A stretch of 64,000 bases of DNA. Source: Spongilla lacustris. Its lineage: Eukaryota > Porifera > Demospongiae > Spongillida > Spongillidae. Below, in pieces: positions 32,673 through 44,539 of this stretch. Every line of letters starts with the position of its first letter. Position 1 is the stretch's first letter. A program made the position numbers and the translations under genes. The notes under the pieces were generated by a model that saw nothing but the letters and a program-made list of their open reading frames with translations, was not told the DNA's origin and searched no databases. The stretch lies in assembly GCA_949361645.1 (NCBI GenBank), contig OX442416.1, positions 7,694,362 to 7,758,361 on the forward strand, read 5' to 3'.

Positions 32673-33162
32673 TTTTAACTAAACCGCAGAGAAAGTCAAT
32701 TTCATCAAATACCAAGTGATGGACTGCATGATAGATGCTATGATAGCAGTAGAAAAAATTATATTACAGTTCTATTACCATTGCACTATATTTTGAAGTA
32801 TATTTATGCCGTTAAAAGCTGTTTCCAAAACCTATAATACAGAATCTAGTCACGTCCTACGCGTAGGACGCTAATCCTACGCGTAGGACGACGGGAGATT
32901 AAAGGTTAACTAATGTTAAAATGTGTTCCCCTGAAATAGAGTACATATGGGTGTAAAGTTACAAGCAAAAATATGTAACATTCTCTTTCGTCACTTCTCT
33001 TGCAATAAACTCATTCTGATGCAGTAATATTAGAAACTAAACGAATTGTCAAATGCTTTTTTCTTAACTAATATTTTTCCAAAAATGATTGGAGACCATA
33101 ATAATATATTAAGTTAGAAAATATAATGTTTATTTCAATTTATTTCGAAGCTGTAATATGGT

Positions 33163-33226
33163 GGTCCTAGATCTAGGACCGTAGCGATCCTAGATCTAGC
33201 TAGGACCACTGCCTGGAAATTAAAGG
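33163..33226. mobile_element. End of a second piggyBac-like family
   Basis: Perfect 18-bp palindrome GGTCCTAGATCTAGGACC (33163-33180), a second damaged palindrome, then CTGGAAATTAAAGG next to TTAA (33227-33230). The terminal CCTTTAATTTCC is close to the family at 30620, but the palindrome differs. The same end is at 50470-50534, 51675-51738 and inverted at 58788-58852. The opposite end was not found. Confidence 0.6.
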
Positions 33227-33252
33227 TTAAATAAAATTAAAAATAACAAAAA

Positions 33253-33530
33253 GATATTGGTAATTACTAGCGGATGTGAAGCGGACTAATGCGATTATTT
33301 GTCGAAGTGGGAATCTAGCGGGGCAGTCAAGTTTTCAAACCTGCATCATGGGAGGATGAGAGGCGGGCCCAAACCCTTTTTTTGCCAAACTCCTCGGGTG
33401 AAAAAATCACCAATCTTTGCAGGATTCGAACTCGCTACCCCGTGATTCTGAGCCACTGAATTTAGCGTTACAGCCAAATGACTAGTTATGAATATGATAT
33501 GCTAAAACTACTTTTAGCTACATCGCAGGT
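33253..33530 (-). repeat. tRNA-derived SINE-like repeat
   Basis: Full-length copy with GAGTTCGAATCC B box (minus strand, near 33422-33435) and A-box-like TGGCTGTAACGCT. Confidence 0.6.
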
Positions 33531-33824
33531 CGATTAATTAATCCATATACATTCAAAATTGTGTGACGCTATTTTTGGGAGTATTTAATGTTATTAATAC
33601 AGCCTTAGCAATAGACAGGGGTTGATTCAAGATGATCTATCGCCTTTTCAGAGATGGATCTACTTGCAGGGGGGATGGAGAAGGTACGTACACGAAGTGC
33701 TTTAGTTCCGAGGATTTCAGTGCATAGCTCTTTTCCTGTCATCCTAAGCCAAAAATGCATACATTGTAGGAAATGTTTTAGTTTCTAGGGCTCTGCGCCT
33801 GACCACTTTACAACTCCTACGACT

Positions 33825-36291
33825 TAGATACTTGGATAAATCACGTAACTACCGTAAAAAATTGTCTCCCAAAAATTGTGCCGTAATTTTTGACTGCCGG
33901 AGAGGATTGATTTGTGGCGATCGATTGTTTGTGCTGGTTTCGAGTTCTGTTGTGCTTGCTATATTCTATAAAGGTAGCCCATGGCTTCTTTTAGCATTAG
34001 CTATTCGTTGTATACGGTGAAATGATTCGCAGTAGTACGTGTCAAAAAAGGGTATGGTTTGCTGGTTATAAAATTTTGTAGCGCATTGAATGGGTTCCAT
34101 GAAATACATATGAAGGCATTAAGGACACCTAGTTGCATTACTCATTTAAATATGAGGGCAATCAGACGATGCGCAGGGTGTTGTCTCGAAGCCTCCACGA
34201 ACGGCTTCATATGGTTTTAGGTATGCGATTATCGTGAAAGCTAATAGCTTTTATGACAGTGGGACGTCATACTTATTTGCCTTATTGTTACAAAGATATG
34301 TTTTTCACTTTTTTTTACGTAGGTAGACAGTGTTAAAGAGGTATTCTATATAAAACGCACCTTATCGTTGCCGTGGGTTCTTTAGCTAGATTATTTTCAG
34401 ACTCTGCTGCTTATGTAGTAAAAGCGCTTTGCATATCTCGAGATTCTGATTTAGCGCAGTGCACTTATCAATCAAACCAATTTAATCAAAATTTGTCATA
34501 GCAACATGCAATGTGAGCTTATTATTCGTATTTTAATACTATGTTTATGAAATTCTATATTTTTATTCAACACTTCTGTGTGTACTTGCATGGATAATGA
34601 AGACTGTTGCTGATGATTTGAAAAGTATTATTTTTTACCATTTTAAGAATTACATTTAATGAACGTAACTAACTGTAAGCACCCATGATACGAAAGGGGC
34701 TTGGTGTTTTTACATCCACACTAACATAGCATCCCAACGTTAAGAAAATACTAAAAGTATCATATAATTATTAAGCACTTTGCTGGAAGCAGTCTCAACA
34801 CTACACCTGATGTGTTGCGGTGGGCAATACGTCATAATGTCAAAATTTTACAGGTGTTTCGCAATGAGCAGTTTATAGTGTCTGTTGACACAGCTGAAAA
34901 TGTAGCTGTTCCTCTACCAATTTTGAATACAGAGCTGGATAAATGTAATGTGCAATCCACCTTATGTTAAGAACTGATTAAACTTAAAATTAATAAAACA
35001 GCTAAATTAAGAAATTCATAAGTGGCACATACCAGCAGTTTATTGTAAATATAAAACGTTGCTGTCTGTACACAAGGGATGTAAGATAATTTGCAAAACA
35101 AAATCACTGATTTGGTTCAAAACATAGAATTACATGTAAGTAATGAAGAATTGCTACATCGATTATCAGGCTCGAATATCATCATGACCAGAAATGATAG
35201 CAAGACATATAGCACTGCTTGCTGCAAGGCTATTTACTATTGCCTCCAATATGGAGCACCCATAGCACATGTGTGTAATGTGATTAGCGCAATACTTTTT
35301 GAATTGGTGGGTACAACTATTGATAGTCTTCCTCATAGTTATACAGTTTATAAATGTGTAAATTAGGGATCATCAGTGATATTCAGGTAAGTGAAGTAAT
35401 GTATGCAAATAAAAATCTCACTCTTTCATGGGACTCAACAACAGTTGATGCATGGGACATTAATGACCTCCATATCAGTGTGCACACTGTGCCAGTAACT
35501 TCGTATGTCAGTACTGCAATTAGGTGCTATAGCCTCTGGTCAAACAGAAGACTATGTTTCACATCAGTGATATAGCTTGACTCATATGATTTCTGTATTC
35601 AGTTGCAGAATTTATTTTTATATGTAAGGTCAACAATACTTAACCATTTCAAAAATACCTTAACCGACAGAGTTGCTGAGCAAAAACAAAACATTCTGCA
35701 TCATAGACACATTATTTCAGTGAAAAGTACTGGTAAAGTTCCCAAAGCCACCAACTGTTACTGGACACAGGAAGACATCGAGGAAGAAGGAGAAGATGAA
35801 AAAGTATGCATATTACAGCAGTATTACTGGAAATATTATTTTTGTTGATTTTCCTGTCATGTGACATGCCTTTTTCATTGAGTGGTAAAATTTTGTTTCC
35901 GAGAACATGATATATATACATTTGGCTATATGTTTCTATATCGCTACCATGAGCAGCCTGCATATTTGGCATGATTTTATGCATAATATCGGCTGTAGTA
36001 CCTTCTAAAAACGATTTTTATATGCAGGTATGTGTGGCAGCTACTCCTTATATATTTGGCTGCAGTAGCATATTTGGTAAGATCAATGTAGCGAATATAA
36101 GTTAAACCGGCACAGTTTTTTTTTGCGCGGTCATTCAATTCCATACATTCAAAAGTACCGCTTTATGCTGCCGTATTGACCGAATGAAAAAAGATGATAT
36201 GATATGTAATATACCGTTGGAATGCACAATTTTTACTCTTTTTAGAACCATGCGAATTGTTGCAATTTGAAAAAAAGTATCCAAGTACCTA
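33825..36291 (+). mobile_element. TIR transposon with an unfamiliar transposase-like pseudogene
   Basis: Inserted in Unit A: ends are TAGATACTTGGATA (left) and TATCCAAGTACCTA (right), inverted repeats with one mismatch. CCTACG occurs just outside both ends (33816-33821, 36292-36297) where uninterrupted Unit A has it once, so it is the likely target duplication, give or take a few bases at the left edge. Inside, 34855-35810 holds a broken gene related to the one at 61230-62465. Confidence 0.7.
34855..35810 (+). pseudogene. Transposase-like pseudogene, unknown superfamily
   Basis: Fragments in order: VFRNEQFIVSVDTAENVAVP (34855 on), YSTACCKAIYYCLQYGAPIA and LVGTTIDSLPHSYTVYK (35091-35350), a frame shift, LGIISDIQVSEVMYANKNLT, LSWDSTTVDAWDINDLHISV (35430-35490), then after a CAG acceptor FKNTLTDRVAEQKQN (35640 on) and an acidic tail. 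The isolated Asp in LSWDST within a strand-like context and the later NTLTDRV are shared by a family of uncharacterised animal proteins I recall only loosely; a DDE-type nuclease is a guess. It sits within a TIR element, which is the best argument for a transposase. Confidence 0.45.
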
Positions 36292-36312
36292 CCTACGTGT
36301 CTTGTCAAAGTT

Positions 36313-36346
<34 letters not shown>

Positions 36347-37629
36347 ACCCTCACTTTTAAACTCCTTCCTACCCCACTGCATATGTACAACAGGTTATTG
36401 CAGTTTGTAATCACAATCTGTAGCGGGCTGTATAAACGTTAACAGCGTTGATTCAAATTACGTTGCTTTCTCCGATGGGTGTACCAGGTTGTATACCAAT
36501 TAATAGTGTACCATAGATATACCTCTAATATCAATGGGTGTACAGTATTGTAATGCAATACGGGCCTGTACCATGTCTAAAATTTTTGGTTGTGTATAAA
36601 TAGAACTTTTAAAGTGGCGCATAATAGTACTAGTTGTGTACAAATTTTGCAAATCATTTTTTGTGATTTTCGACTTTCAAGTCATCAATACATTTTAACT
36701 ATACCAACAAAGACCTGAAAAGTAGTTTTATATTCATCTAATATTGTTTCTAAAATTGCAATATATATATCTATATGAGATAGACACTATGCATTTTAGA
36801 GCTTTAGTGCCGGATTTATTATAAAATCAAAGAAGTGCCGAATATTATAAATTATACAATTAAACCTGTATAGGAAATTAAAAAATCAGGTCGTTTTGAA
36901 ACATAGTGACTTCCTACCTGTAGTCAATTGATAAATAACTCATGCAATGCATGCTGATAGGGACTTCTGGACCAAACATTCAGAAACCATGCGCACACAA
37001 TATACATGTTTATCTCATGGCAGTGTGCAATGTTAACAGTTCTTTTATCGTTGTCACCGCCAGCTACTAGCTAGTAGCTCGAACCCAGTGGGGAAACTCG
37101 ATACCTTTTCTGGCCTCGTCTCCTATTCACAAACAATTAAGCACATTATACATAGCCATTTGTAAACGGATGTTATAATTATGGGTTAGGGGGGGGGCGG
37201 GGCAATCACATCACAAGTGTCAGCATGTGTCTTTATCATGTTAAATAACTATTGACTGCCTGAAATACAATAATTGACCACTTTGCCAACAGTTCGCACT
37301 ACGTCACTCTATTTATACACAAACAACACCTGGTACGGGCCCGTATTGCATTACAATACGGTACACCATTAGTATTCATATATTGCAATTTATTAGGCGA
37401 ATATCAACTTTTCAGGTCTTAGTTGGTCTACTTAAAAGGTATTGATGACACAAAAAATGATTTGCAAAATTTGTACACAACTACTACCAACCAATAATAA
37501 ATAAACCATCTGGATTTTTTAAACCATGGTAAATATCAGTCAAGCCCACAGTGCCAAGAGGTGATACATTTACGTTGCTATGGCAATTAGTTTTGACAAT
37601 GATACAAAGCCAATCAATAAGGGATGAAT

Positions 37630-39600
37630 TTCACCTACAATTTTTGCATATCGTGACTTTCAAGTCATCAATACTTATTCAGTAGCAATCAAAAAGACCT
37701 GAAAAGTAGATTTATATTCATCTAATAAATTGCAATATAATATATCTATATGAGATATGCGCACTTTAGAAAAAACAAAGAAGTACTGAAAAATCCTGAG
37801 ATTTATAAATTATAGTCAGCACTAAAACCTGTGTAGGAAATTAAAAAAATCAAGTCGTATTGGAACACAGTTACTTCCTACCTGTAGTCAGTTCATAAAT
37901 AACTCATGCAATGCATGCTGATATGGACTTTTGGACCAAACATTCAGAAACCATGCGCGCGCAATATATATCTCATGGCAGAGTGCAATGGGATCAGTTC
38001 ATTTATCGTTGTCACTGGCCAGCTACTAGCTAGTAGCTCGAACCCAGTGGGGAACCTCGATACCATTTCCGGCCTTGTCTCCTTTTCACAAACAATTAAG
38101 TACATTTTACATATAGCCATTTGTAACTAAACGGATATTATAATTATGGGGGGGGGGGGGAATAGCATTACAAGTATCAGCATGTTTCTTTATCATGTTG
38201 AATAACTATTGACTGCCTGAAATAGAAAGAAATTTTCCAGATCAGTGTGCGTTAAGACTAGCTACACCTGAAGGTGGAACTACTCACATATACAATTGAC
38301 CACTTTGCCAACAGAGTGTACTGTTGGTGAAATTCATCCATTATTGATTGGCTTTGTATCATTGTCAAAATTAATTGCCATAGCAACGCAAATGTATCAC
38401 CTCTTGGCACTATGAGCTCGACTGAATTTACCATGGTTTAAAAAGTCCAGGTGGTTTATTTATTATAAATACTCGGTTCTAGCTAGCTGTTGGGGCACTA
38501 CTGCTATTCATTGGGGCACTTATGCTTGGGCAGTACACAGATATACATGTAGTTGCACAGGCAATTAGTATTGATAAACCTACTCCACCCAGTTGAACAG
38601 CAACTGATAGTGCAGTAGAACATTATCATCACAATGAATCGGTTTGTGTACAAGTGTGTAAATGTATGCAAATAAGATATGTGAGTTGTACATGTGTGTA
38701 GGTGTGTAGTACATGTGCATAGAGTGTGTGGTATCATCTGTTTGTGTGTGTATTGTGTAGTCATGTGTAGGAATGTACATGTACACGTGTGTTGGAATGT
38801 GTGTAGGTGGTGTACATGTACATGTATGTGTTGGTTTGCAGTGCTTGCATGTACAGTGTGTGATGCATGTGTGGAGGATGTGTAATATATGTGTACGGGT
38901 GTACATGTGTAGGGTGTGGTACATGTGTGTAGGGGCATGTATGTTGGGTAATATGAGTAGAGTGTGGTGCAAGAGCATGCATTTAGGTCTGTACGCTGGG
39001 GATCAAATAGATAACTCGTGACATATAACAGCTGATAATATTTCAGTAGACACTGCTTAATTAACAGCCCAGTTATCTATTACAAAATTAGTAATAACTT
39101 CATTATTATATTTGTCTGCAATGACATGTGTAATAATATACATAACAACAGTTAAGAAATCATCACTACATTTCAGTTCCAAATTAATGGGACAAATTTT
39201 GTACCTCAATATCTTTTGTTTCCTCATACTTGTTTGGAATGTGCCTGCCATGCATTACATGTAACTGCAATACAAATCACAGCACCTTATTTTTAGTACC
39301 TTCTTTGCTCAGCCATCTCTTCATGGCATGTGTCAAATTTATTAAATATTTTCCCATCTGAGACACTCAAAATGGGCTCTTATACTAGAAACTAATTGTT
39401 ACTGCTGTTGGTATTTTGGCATGCTTCTATTCTTGTACCCAGAAGCATGCAATGGCGCCAAAGTTCAAATGCATTTAAGGAGAGCACTGTTTAATACCAG
39501 ACGCTGATTCAACTGATTATGTTTCAATGGAAATAGGAAATAGATTATGCTACCCTGAACAGGACTGACATGAATGGCAAAAACGGATCCTTACGGATGG
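37630..39600 (+). repeat. Unit A composite repeat, copy 4 (3' part)
   Basis: Very close to 3240-5200 of copy 1, including GATATGGACTTTTGGACC, GCGCGCAATATATATCTCAT, the GT-rich run, TGCCATGCATTACATGTAAC and the 25-base left arm of the hairpin. At about 39600 it switches abruptly to an inverted SINE-like fragment (39603-39730). Confidence 0.9.
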
Positions 39601-39889
39601 GGCAGGGCCCGCCTCACATCCTCCCATGATGCAGGTTTGACAACTTGACTGCCCCGCTAGATTCCCACTTCGACAAATAATCGCATTAGTCCGCTTCACA
39701 TTCGCTAGTAATTTCCAATATCCCTCTTTTTTTCTTTTCTTTTTTTTCTTTTTAGATGATTTACTTTTGCGGTTACAGGGATACCAACATAATTAAGCTA
39801 CTTAGCCAATATCATTAATACAAGAAAGAAATGCACAGGAACATAGAATGAAAATGTGCTAAAATTTCAGTGTGTGCTCCACCATCAAA

Positions 39890-40089
39890 NNNNNNNNNNN
39901 NNNNNNNNNNNNNNNNNNNNNNNNNNNNNNNNNNNNNNNNNNNNNNNNNNNNNNNNNNNNNNNNNNNNNNNNNNNNNNNNNNNNNNNNNNNNNNNNNNNN
40001 NNNNNNNNNNNNNNNNNNNNNNNNNNNNNNNNNNNNNNNNNNNNNNNNNNNNNNNNNNNNNNNNNNNNNNNNNNNNNNNNNNNNNNNNN
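39890..40089. other. Assembly gap, 200 N
   Basis: A run of exactly 200 N between GTGTGCTCCACCATCAAA and AATTGTGTGCCGCAGAG. Both sides belong to dispersed repeats, so the order of the flanks is only as good as the scaffolding. Confidence 1.
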
Positions 40090-42620
40090 AATTGTGTGCC
40101 GCAGAGTATTTTATGTTATTAATGCAGCCCTGGCAATAGACAGGGGTTCATACACGATGATCTATCGCCTTTTCATTGTAAGATCTACTTGCAGGGGGAT
40201 GAGACGGTCTTGCCATCAGACGTGCCAGCAAAAAATGCTGTATGGGACGCGAAGTGCTTCTGTTACGAGGATTTCAGTGCTACAAAAAAAAAAATGCATA
40301 GCTTTTTTCCTGTCATCCTTAGCCAAAATTGCAGACATTGTATAGGAAGTGTTTTCCTTTCTGGGGCTATGTGCCTGACCACTTTTCAACTACTTCCTAC
40401 GTGTCTTATCAAAATCCTCCCCCCCCCCCCCCCCCCCCCAAACGCCTTCCTACACCGCTGCATATGTAAAACAGGTTATTGCAGTTTGTAATCGCAATCT
40501 GTAGCGGGCTGTATAAACGTTAACGGCGTTGATTCAAATTACGATGCTTTCTCTTATGGCTTACCAGGTTATATACCAATCGTGTACAGTAATGCAATGC
40601 AATACTGGCCTGTACAAAATTTATGGTTGTGTATAAATAGAATTTTTAAAGTGACGTAGTAGTTTTGTTCCTGCTAATCAGAGTCATTTTTTGTGATTTT
40701 CGACTTTCAAGTCATCAATTCTTTTTAAGTATACCAACAAAGACCTGAAAATTCATCAATGATTGCAATGTTTATCTATATGAGATATGCACAATGCATT
40801 TTAGAACTTTAGCGATTTATTTAAAAATCAAAGAAGTGCCGAATATGATTAATTATAGTCAGCAATAAAACCTGTGTAGGAAATTTTAAAATCAAGTCGT
40901 TTTGAAACCAAACATTCAGAAACCATGCGCGTGCAATATATATCTCATAGCTGTGTGCAATGGGATCAGTTCCTTTATCATTTGTCACCAGCCAGCTACT
41001 AGCTAGTAGCTCGAACCCAGTGGGGAAACTCGATACCTTTTCTGGCCTCGTCTCCTAGTCAGAAACAATTAAGCACGTTACACATAGCCATTTATAAACA
41101 GAAATTATTATTATGGGGGGGGGGGAGGGAGGGGCTATAGCATCACAAGTGTCAGCATGTTTCTTTGTCATGTTGAATACTAATTGACCACTTTGCCAAC
41201 AGAGTATAAGTACATGTATATACCTCATGGCACTATGGGCTTGACTGGATTTACCATGGTTTAAAAAATCCAGATGGTTTATTTATTATTCAGTTCTGGC
41301 TAGCTGTTGGGGCACTACCACTATTCATTGGGGCACTTATGCTTGGGCAATACACAGATGTACATGTAGTTGCACAGGCAATTATAGTATTGATAAACGC
41401 GCTCCATCCAGTCGAACAGCAACTAAACTATAGTGCAGTAGAACATTATCATCACAATGAATCAGTTTGTGTACATGTGTGTAGGTGTGTTGGTAAATGT
41501 ATGCACATGTGATATGTGAGTTGTATATGTGTATGTGTGTAGGTATGTAGTACATGTGCATAGAGTGTGTGGTATCATGTGTTTGTGTGTATTGTGTAGT
41601 CATGTGTAGGAATACACATGTACACGTGTGTAGGATACATGTACTTATACTCTGGTGTACATGCACAGGAATGTGTTAGTGTGGGGTGCATGCATGTAGG
41701 GGATGTGGTGCATGTGTGGAGGATGTGTAGTATATGTGTACGGGTGTGCATGTGTAGGGTGTGTTACATGTGTGTAGGAGGCATGTATGTTGGGTAATGT
41801 GTGTAGAGTGCGGTGCAAGAGCTTGCATTTAGATCTGTTGGCTGGGGATCATATAGAGAACTCGTGGATGATGATATTCACTTTTCCTTTCAGCAGACAC
41901 TGCTTAATTAACAGCTCATGCAGATATCTATTACAAAATTAGTAATAACTTCATAATTATACTTGTCTTCAATGACATGTAATTATACATGACAACAGTT
42001 AAGAAATCATTACAATATTTCAGTTCCAAATTAATGTGACAAATTTTGTATCTCGATATCTTTTGTTTCCTCATCCTTCTTTGACATGCATAATGGAATG
42101 TCCCGGCCATGCATTACATGTAGCTGCAATACAAATCACTGCACCTTATTCATGGTACCTTCTTTGCTCAGCCATCTCTTCAGGACTTGTGTCAAATTTA
42201 TTGAATTTATATTTTCCCATGTGAGATACTCAAAATGGGCTCCCACACTAGAAAGTATTTGTTACTACTGTTGGTATTTTGGCATGCTTCTATTCTTGTA
42301 CCCAGAAGCCTGCAATGGCGCCGAAGTTCAAATGCATTTAAGGACAGCACTGTTTAATACCAGACGCTGATTCAACTGATTATGTTTCAATGGTACTATA
42401 AGGAAATAGATTATGCTACCCTGAACAGGACTGACATGAAGCAAAATGTGGCAAAAACGGATACTTACGGATGCTTAATAAGTGCAAATACGGAATTCTT
42501 TCATTGTATTACCACCTTCCTATCACTTCACAAGACTGCCTTATGTATACGTAATTAAAAACCCATGCACCCATTATCCATAGACCGCAATAACCGTCAA
42601 CAGATCAAATAAGTACCGCG
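40090..42620 (+). repeat. Unit A composite repeat, copy 5
   Basis: Nearly identical to copy 2 at the 5' end (GGCAATAGACAGGGGTTCAT, ATGAGACGGTCTTGCCATCA) and then runs through all landmarks to the CCCTGAACAGGACTGACATG tail. Indels in the middle, a C tract of about 20. Confidence 0.9.
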
Positions 42621-42818
42621 TACGATATCAGTGGCGTATTCGTTAAGGAATTTAATACTAAAATTCTAAATGTTCGTGTATGTGTGTCAGTATTGGTTAC
42701 AATGAGCATTTCAAGCGGCGGAACGACATGCAGCTACTGAGTAATGGCGTCAACGCGATCCCGTGTACTGCCGTAAACATTTCCTAGCCTTGTCATAGAT
42801 GAAATAAAATGCTATGAG

Positions 42819-42975
42819 GGGGGACATTTTACCCTGGAGGGGGACAGTTTGCCCTAGTGTAGATTGTCCGGGGGGACATTGTACACTAGTGCAGAATATC
42901 CGGGGGGACATTGTACACTAGTGCAAAACGTCCGGGGGGACAAATTTTAGGGGGGACATTGTACACTACGACACC
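42819..42975. repeat. 32-bp tandem repeat with GGGGGGACATTGTACAC
   Basis: From 42868 a 32-base unit (CCGGGGGGACATTGTACACT...) occurs three times, preceded by looser GGGGGACA-containing units. Noncoding. Confidence 0.8.
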
Positions 42976-43075
42976 GGTATAATGTAACGCAAACAATATG
43001 TTATTACATCGCTCAGCCCAGCGTATAGTATCCCTGTAACCGCAGAAGTGAAAAAATAAAACTGAAAAAAAAAGC

Positions 43076-43690
43076 GATATTTGAAATTACTAGCGGATGT
43101 AAAGCGGACTAATGCGATTATTTGTCGAAGTGGGAATCTAGCGGGGCAGTCAAGTTTTCAAGCCTGCATCATGGGAGGATGAGAGGCGGGCCCAAACCCT
43201 TATTTTGCCAAACTCCTCGGGTGAAAAAGTCACCAATCTTTGCAGGATTCGAACTCGCTACCCCGTGATTCTGAGCCACTGAATTTAGCGTTTCAGCCAA
43301 ATGACTAATTATGAATATGATATGCTAAAACTACTTTTAGTTACATCGCAGGTCCATTAAATAATTGTCTGACGCTACATTCGGCCAGAGTATTTAATGT
43401 TATTAATGCAGCCCTGGCAATAGCCAGGGGTTGATTCAAGAGGATCTATCGGCTTTTCAGTGAAGGATCTACTTGCAGGGGGAGGAGAAGGTTATGCCAT
43501 CAGACATACCAGCACAAAAAGCTGTCGGGGACGCGAAGTGCTTTAGTTCCGATGATTGCAGTGCTACAAAAAATGCATAGCCCTTTTCCTGTCATCCGTA
43601 GCCAAATGCAGACATTGTAGGAAATGTTTAGTTTCTAGGGCTCAGTGCCTGACCACTTTTCAACTACTTCCTACGTGTCTTATCAAAGTT

Positions 43691-43721
<31 letters not shown>

Positions 43722-44090
43722 ACCCCTCACTTTTAAACTCCTTCCTACCCCGCTGCATATGTACAACAAGTTATTGCAGTTTGTAATCACAATCTGCAGC
43801 GGGCTGTATAAACGTTAACGGCGTTGATTCGCTTTCTCCGATGGGTACATGTACCAGGTTGTATCCCAATCAATGGTGTACCATGAATAGAATAGAATAG
43901 TAATAAATCGAATTTTTAAAATGTCGTAGTAGGTGAGTTCAAATTTTGCAAATCATTTTTTATCTATTATTTTTTCTAAAATTTCAATATATCTATATGA
44001 GATATGAGATATGCACAATGCATTTTAGAACTTTAGTGATTGGTTAAAAGATCAAAGAAGTGCCGAATATTCAAATAAATAAATGTACAT
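43076..44090 (+). repeat. SINE-like module plus Unit A copy 6 (5' part)
   Basis: SINE-like piece to about 43350 (B box complement near 43245), then Unit A landmarks GCTTTTCAGTGAAGGATCTA, a C tract of about 30, TATAAACGTTAACGGCG and CTATATGAGATATG, ending in unrelated AT-rich DNA near 44090. Confidence 0.85.
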
Positions 44091-44344
44091 CCACGGCATG
44101 CAAGTCCATAATACATCAAACGTTATTACACACATTGACACATCACCAATAGTACTACATCTTTATTGCAAGAGAACCAATATTATTATTGCTGTACTAT
44201 TCATGTACATGAAATTACCCCATGCACGACAACTTTTTAGGTCAACTTACAACTGAAGAAGCAAATGTACTGAATTTGAGTTCAACAAAAAAAAAATTGT
44301 AACATACACAAATTTACTAAAGGATGACATCATTTATTGCACTG

Positions 44345-44370
44345 CGCCGAAATCCTGGATCCGCCACTGA
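44345..44370. mobile_element. Lone hAT-like MITE end
   Basis: CCTGGATCCGCCACTG, the exact complement of the CAGTGGCGGATCCAGG end of the MITE at 2012. The other end of this copy was not identified; the preceding AT-rich 250 bases (44090-44345) may be its body. Confidence 0.5.
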
Positions 44371-44397
44371 GTTATACTATTGTACTGTGTATTCCCC

Positions 44398-44450
44398 CAT
44401 TTCTCCACATTTATATTATACATGATGTATAATATAAATGTGGAGAAATG
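44398..44450. repeat. 53-bp near-perfect palindrome (26-bp arms, 1-base spacer)
   Basis: CATTTCTCCACATTTATATT... is followed after a single G by its exact complement. It lies exactly between the lone hAT-like end and an orphan promoter of the secreted-protein family. The arm CATTTCTCCAC is also in the Unit C hairpin. Confidence 0.95.
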
Positions 44451-44527
44451 TAGTGAAACGATTACGACAGTTTCCCATTCTTACATGGCGCGATCTTATT
44501 TTGTTATCTGTTCGTGCCGTGATGTTT

Positions 44528-44539
44528 GTATTTATATAG
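44528..44539 (-). promoter_or_regulatory. Orphan TATA/promoter copy
   Basis: CTATATAAATAC with about 70 bases of the downstream 5' leader (GATCTTATTTTGTTATCTG as complement) and the first few codons' region, cut off at the 53-bp palindrome. Confidence 0.55.

Larger units (their letters stand above)
30620..32905 (-). mobile_element. piggyBac-like element, internally deleted, 2.3 kb
   Basis: Flanked by TTAA on both sides (30616-30619 and 32906-32909). Terminal inverted repeats CCTTAATTCTCC and CCTTTAATCTCC, each followed within 20 bases by the perfect palindrome TCCTACGCGTAGGA (one copy on the left, two on the right). The empty site TTTAACTAATGTTAAAATGT is present at 50214 and, with a change, at 51403, proving clean TTAA insertion. 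Carries a broken transposase on the minus strand and a noncoding 3' part with an internal duplication. Confidence 0.9.
25620..33240 (+). repeat. Large segmental duplication, copy D1
   Basis: Colinear with 44490-50540 (D2): orphan promoter module (25656), GGTGGCTAGGCGGCCTATGC block, the piece around AGTGACAGTAAACGTTTTCG, the GATCCGAAGTTCTCCAT module, Unit C, the secreted-protein gene, the block around GGCTGCACAACCAAAAAGTG and the CCTAGATCTAGG palindrome end. D1 carries a piggyBac-like insertion (30620-32905) absent from D2; D2 carries a different one (45737-46532) absent from D1. Confidence 0.85.
33535..37290 (+). repeat. Unit A composite repeat, copy 3, interrupted
   Basis: Usual landmarks from GATGATCTATCGCCTTTTCA to CATGTTAAATAACTATTGACTG, with a TIR transposon (33825-36291) splitting it at CCTACG. 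The poly-C tract after the insertion is about 30 bases. The 3' half is missing; 37290-37630 is a scrambled, inverted fragment of the same unit (CACCTGGTACGGGCCCGTAT as complement). Confidence 0.85.

Noticed and set aside
39856..40345. Open frames running through the N gap
   Set aside because: They consist of unknown residues and join unrelated repeat ends.
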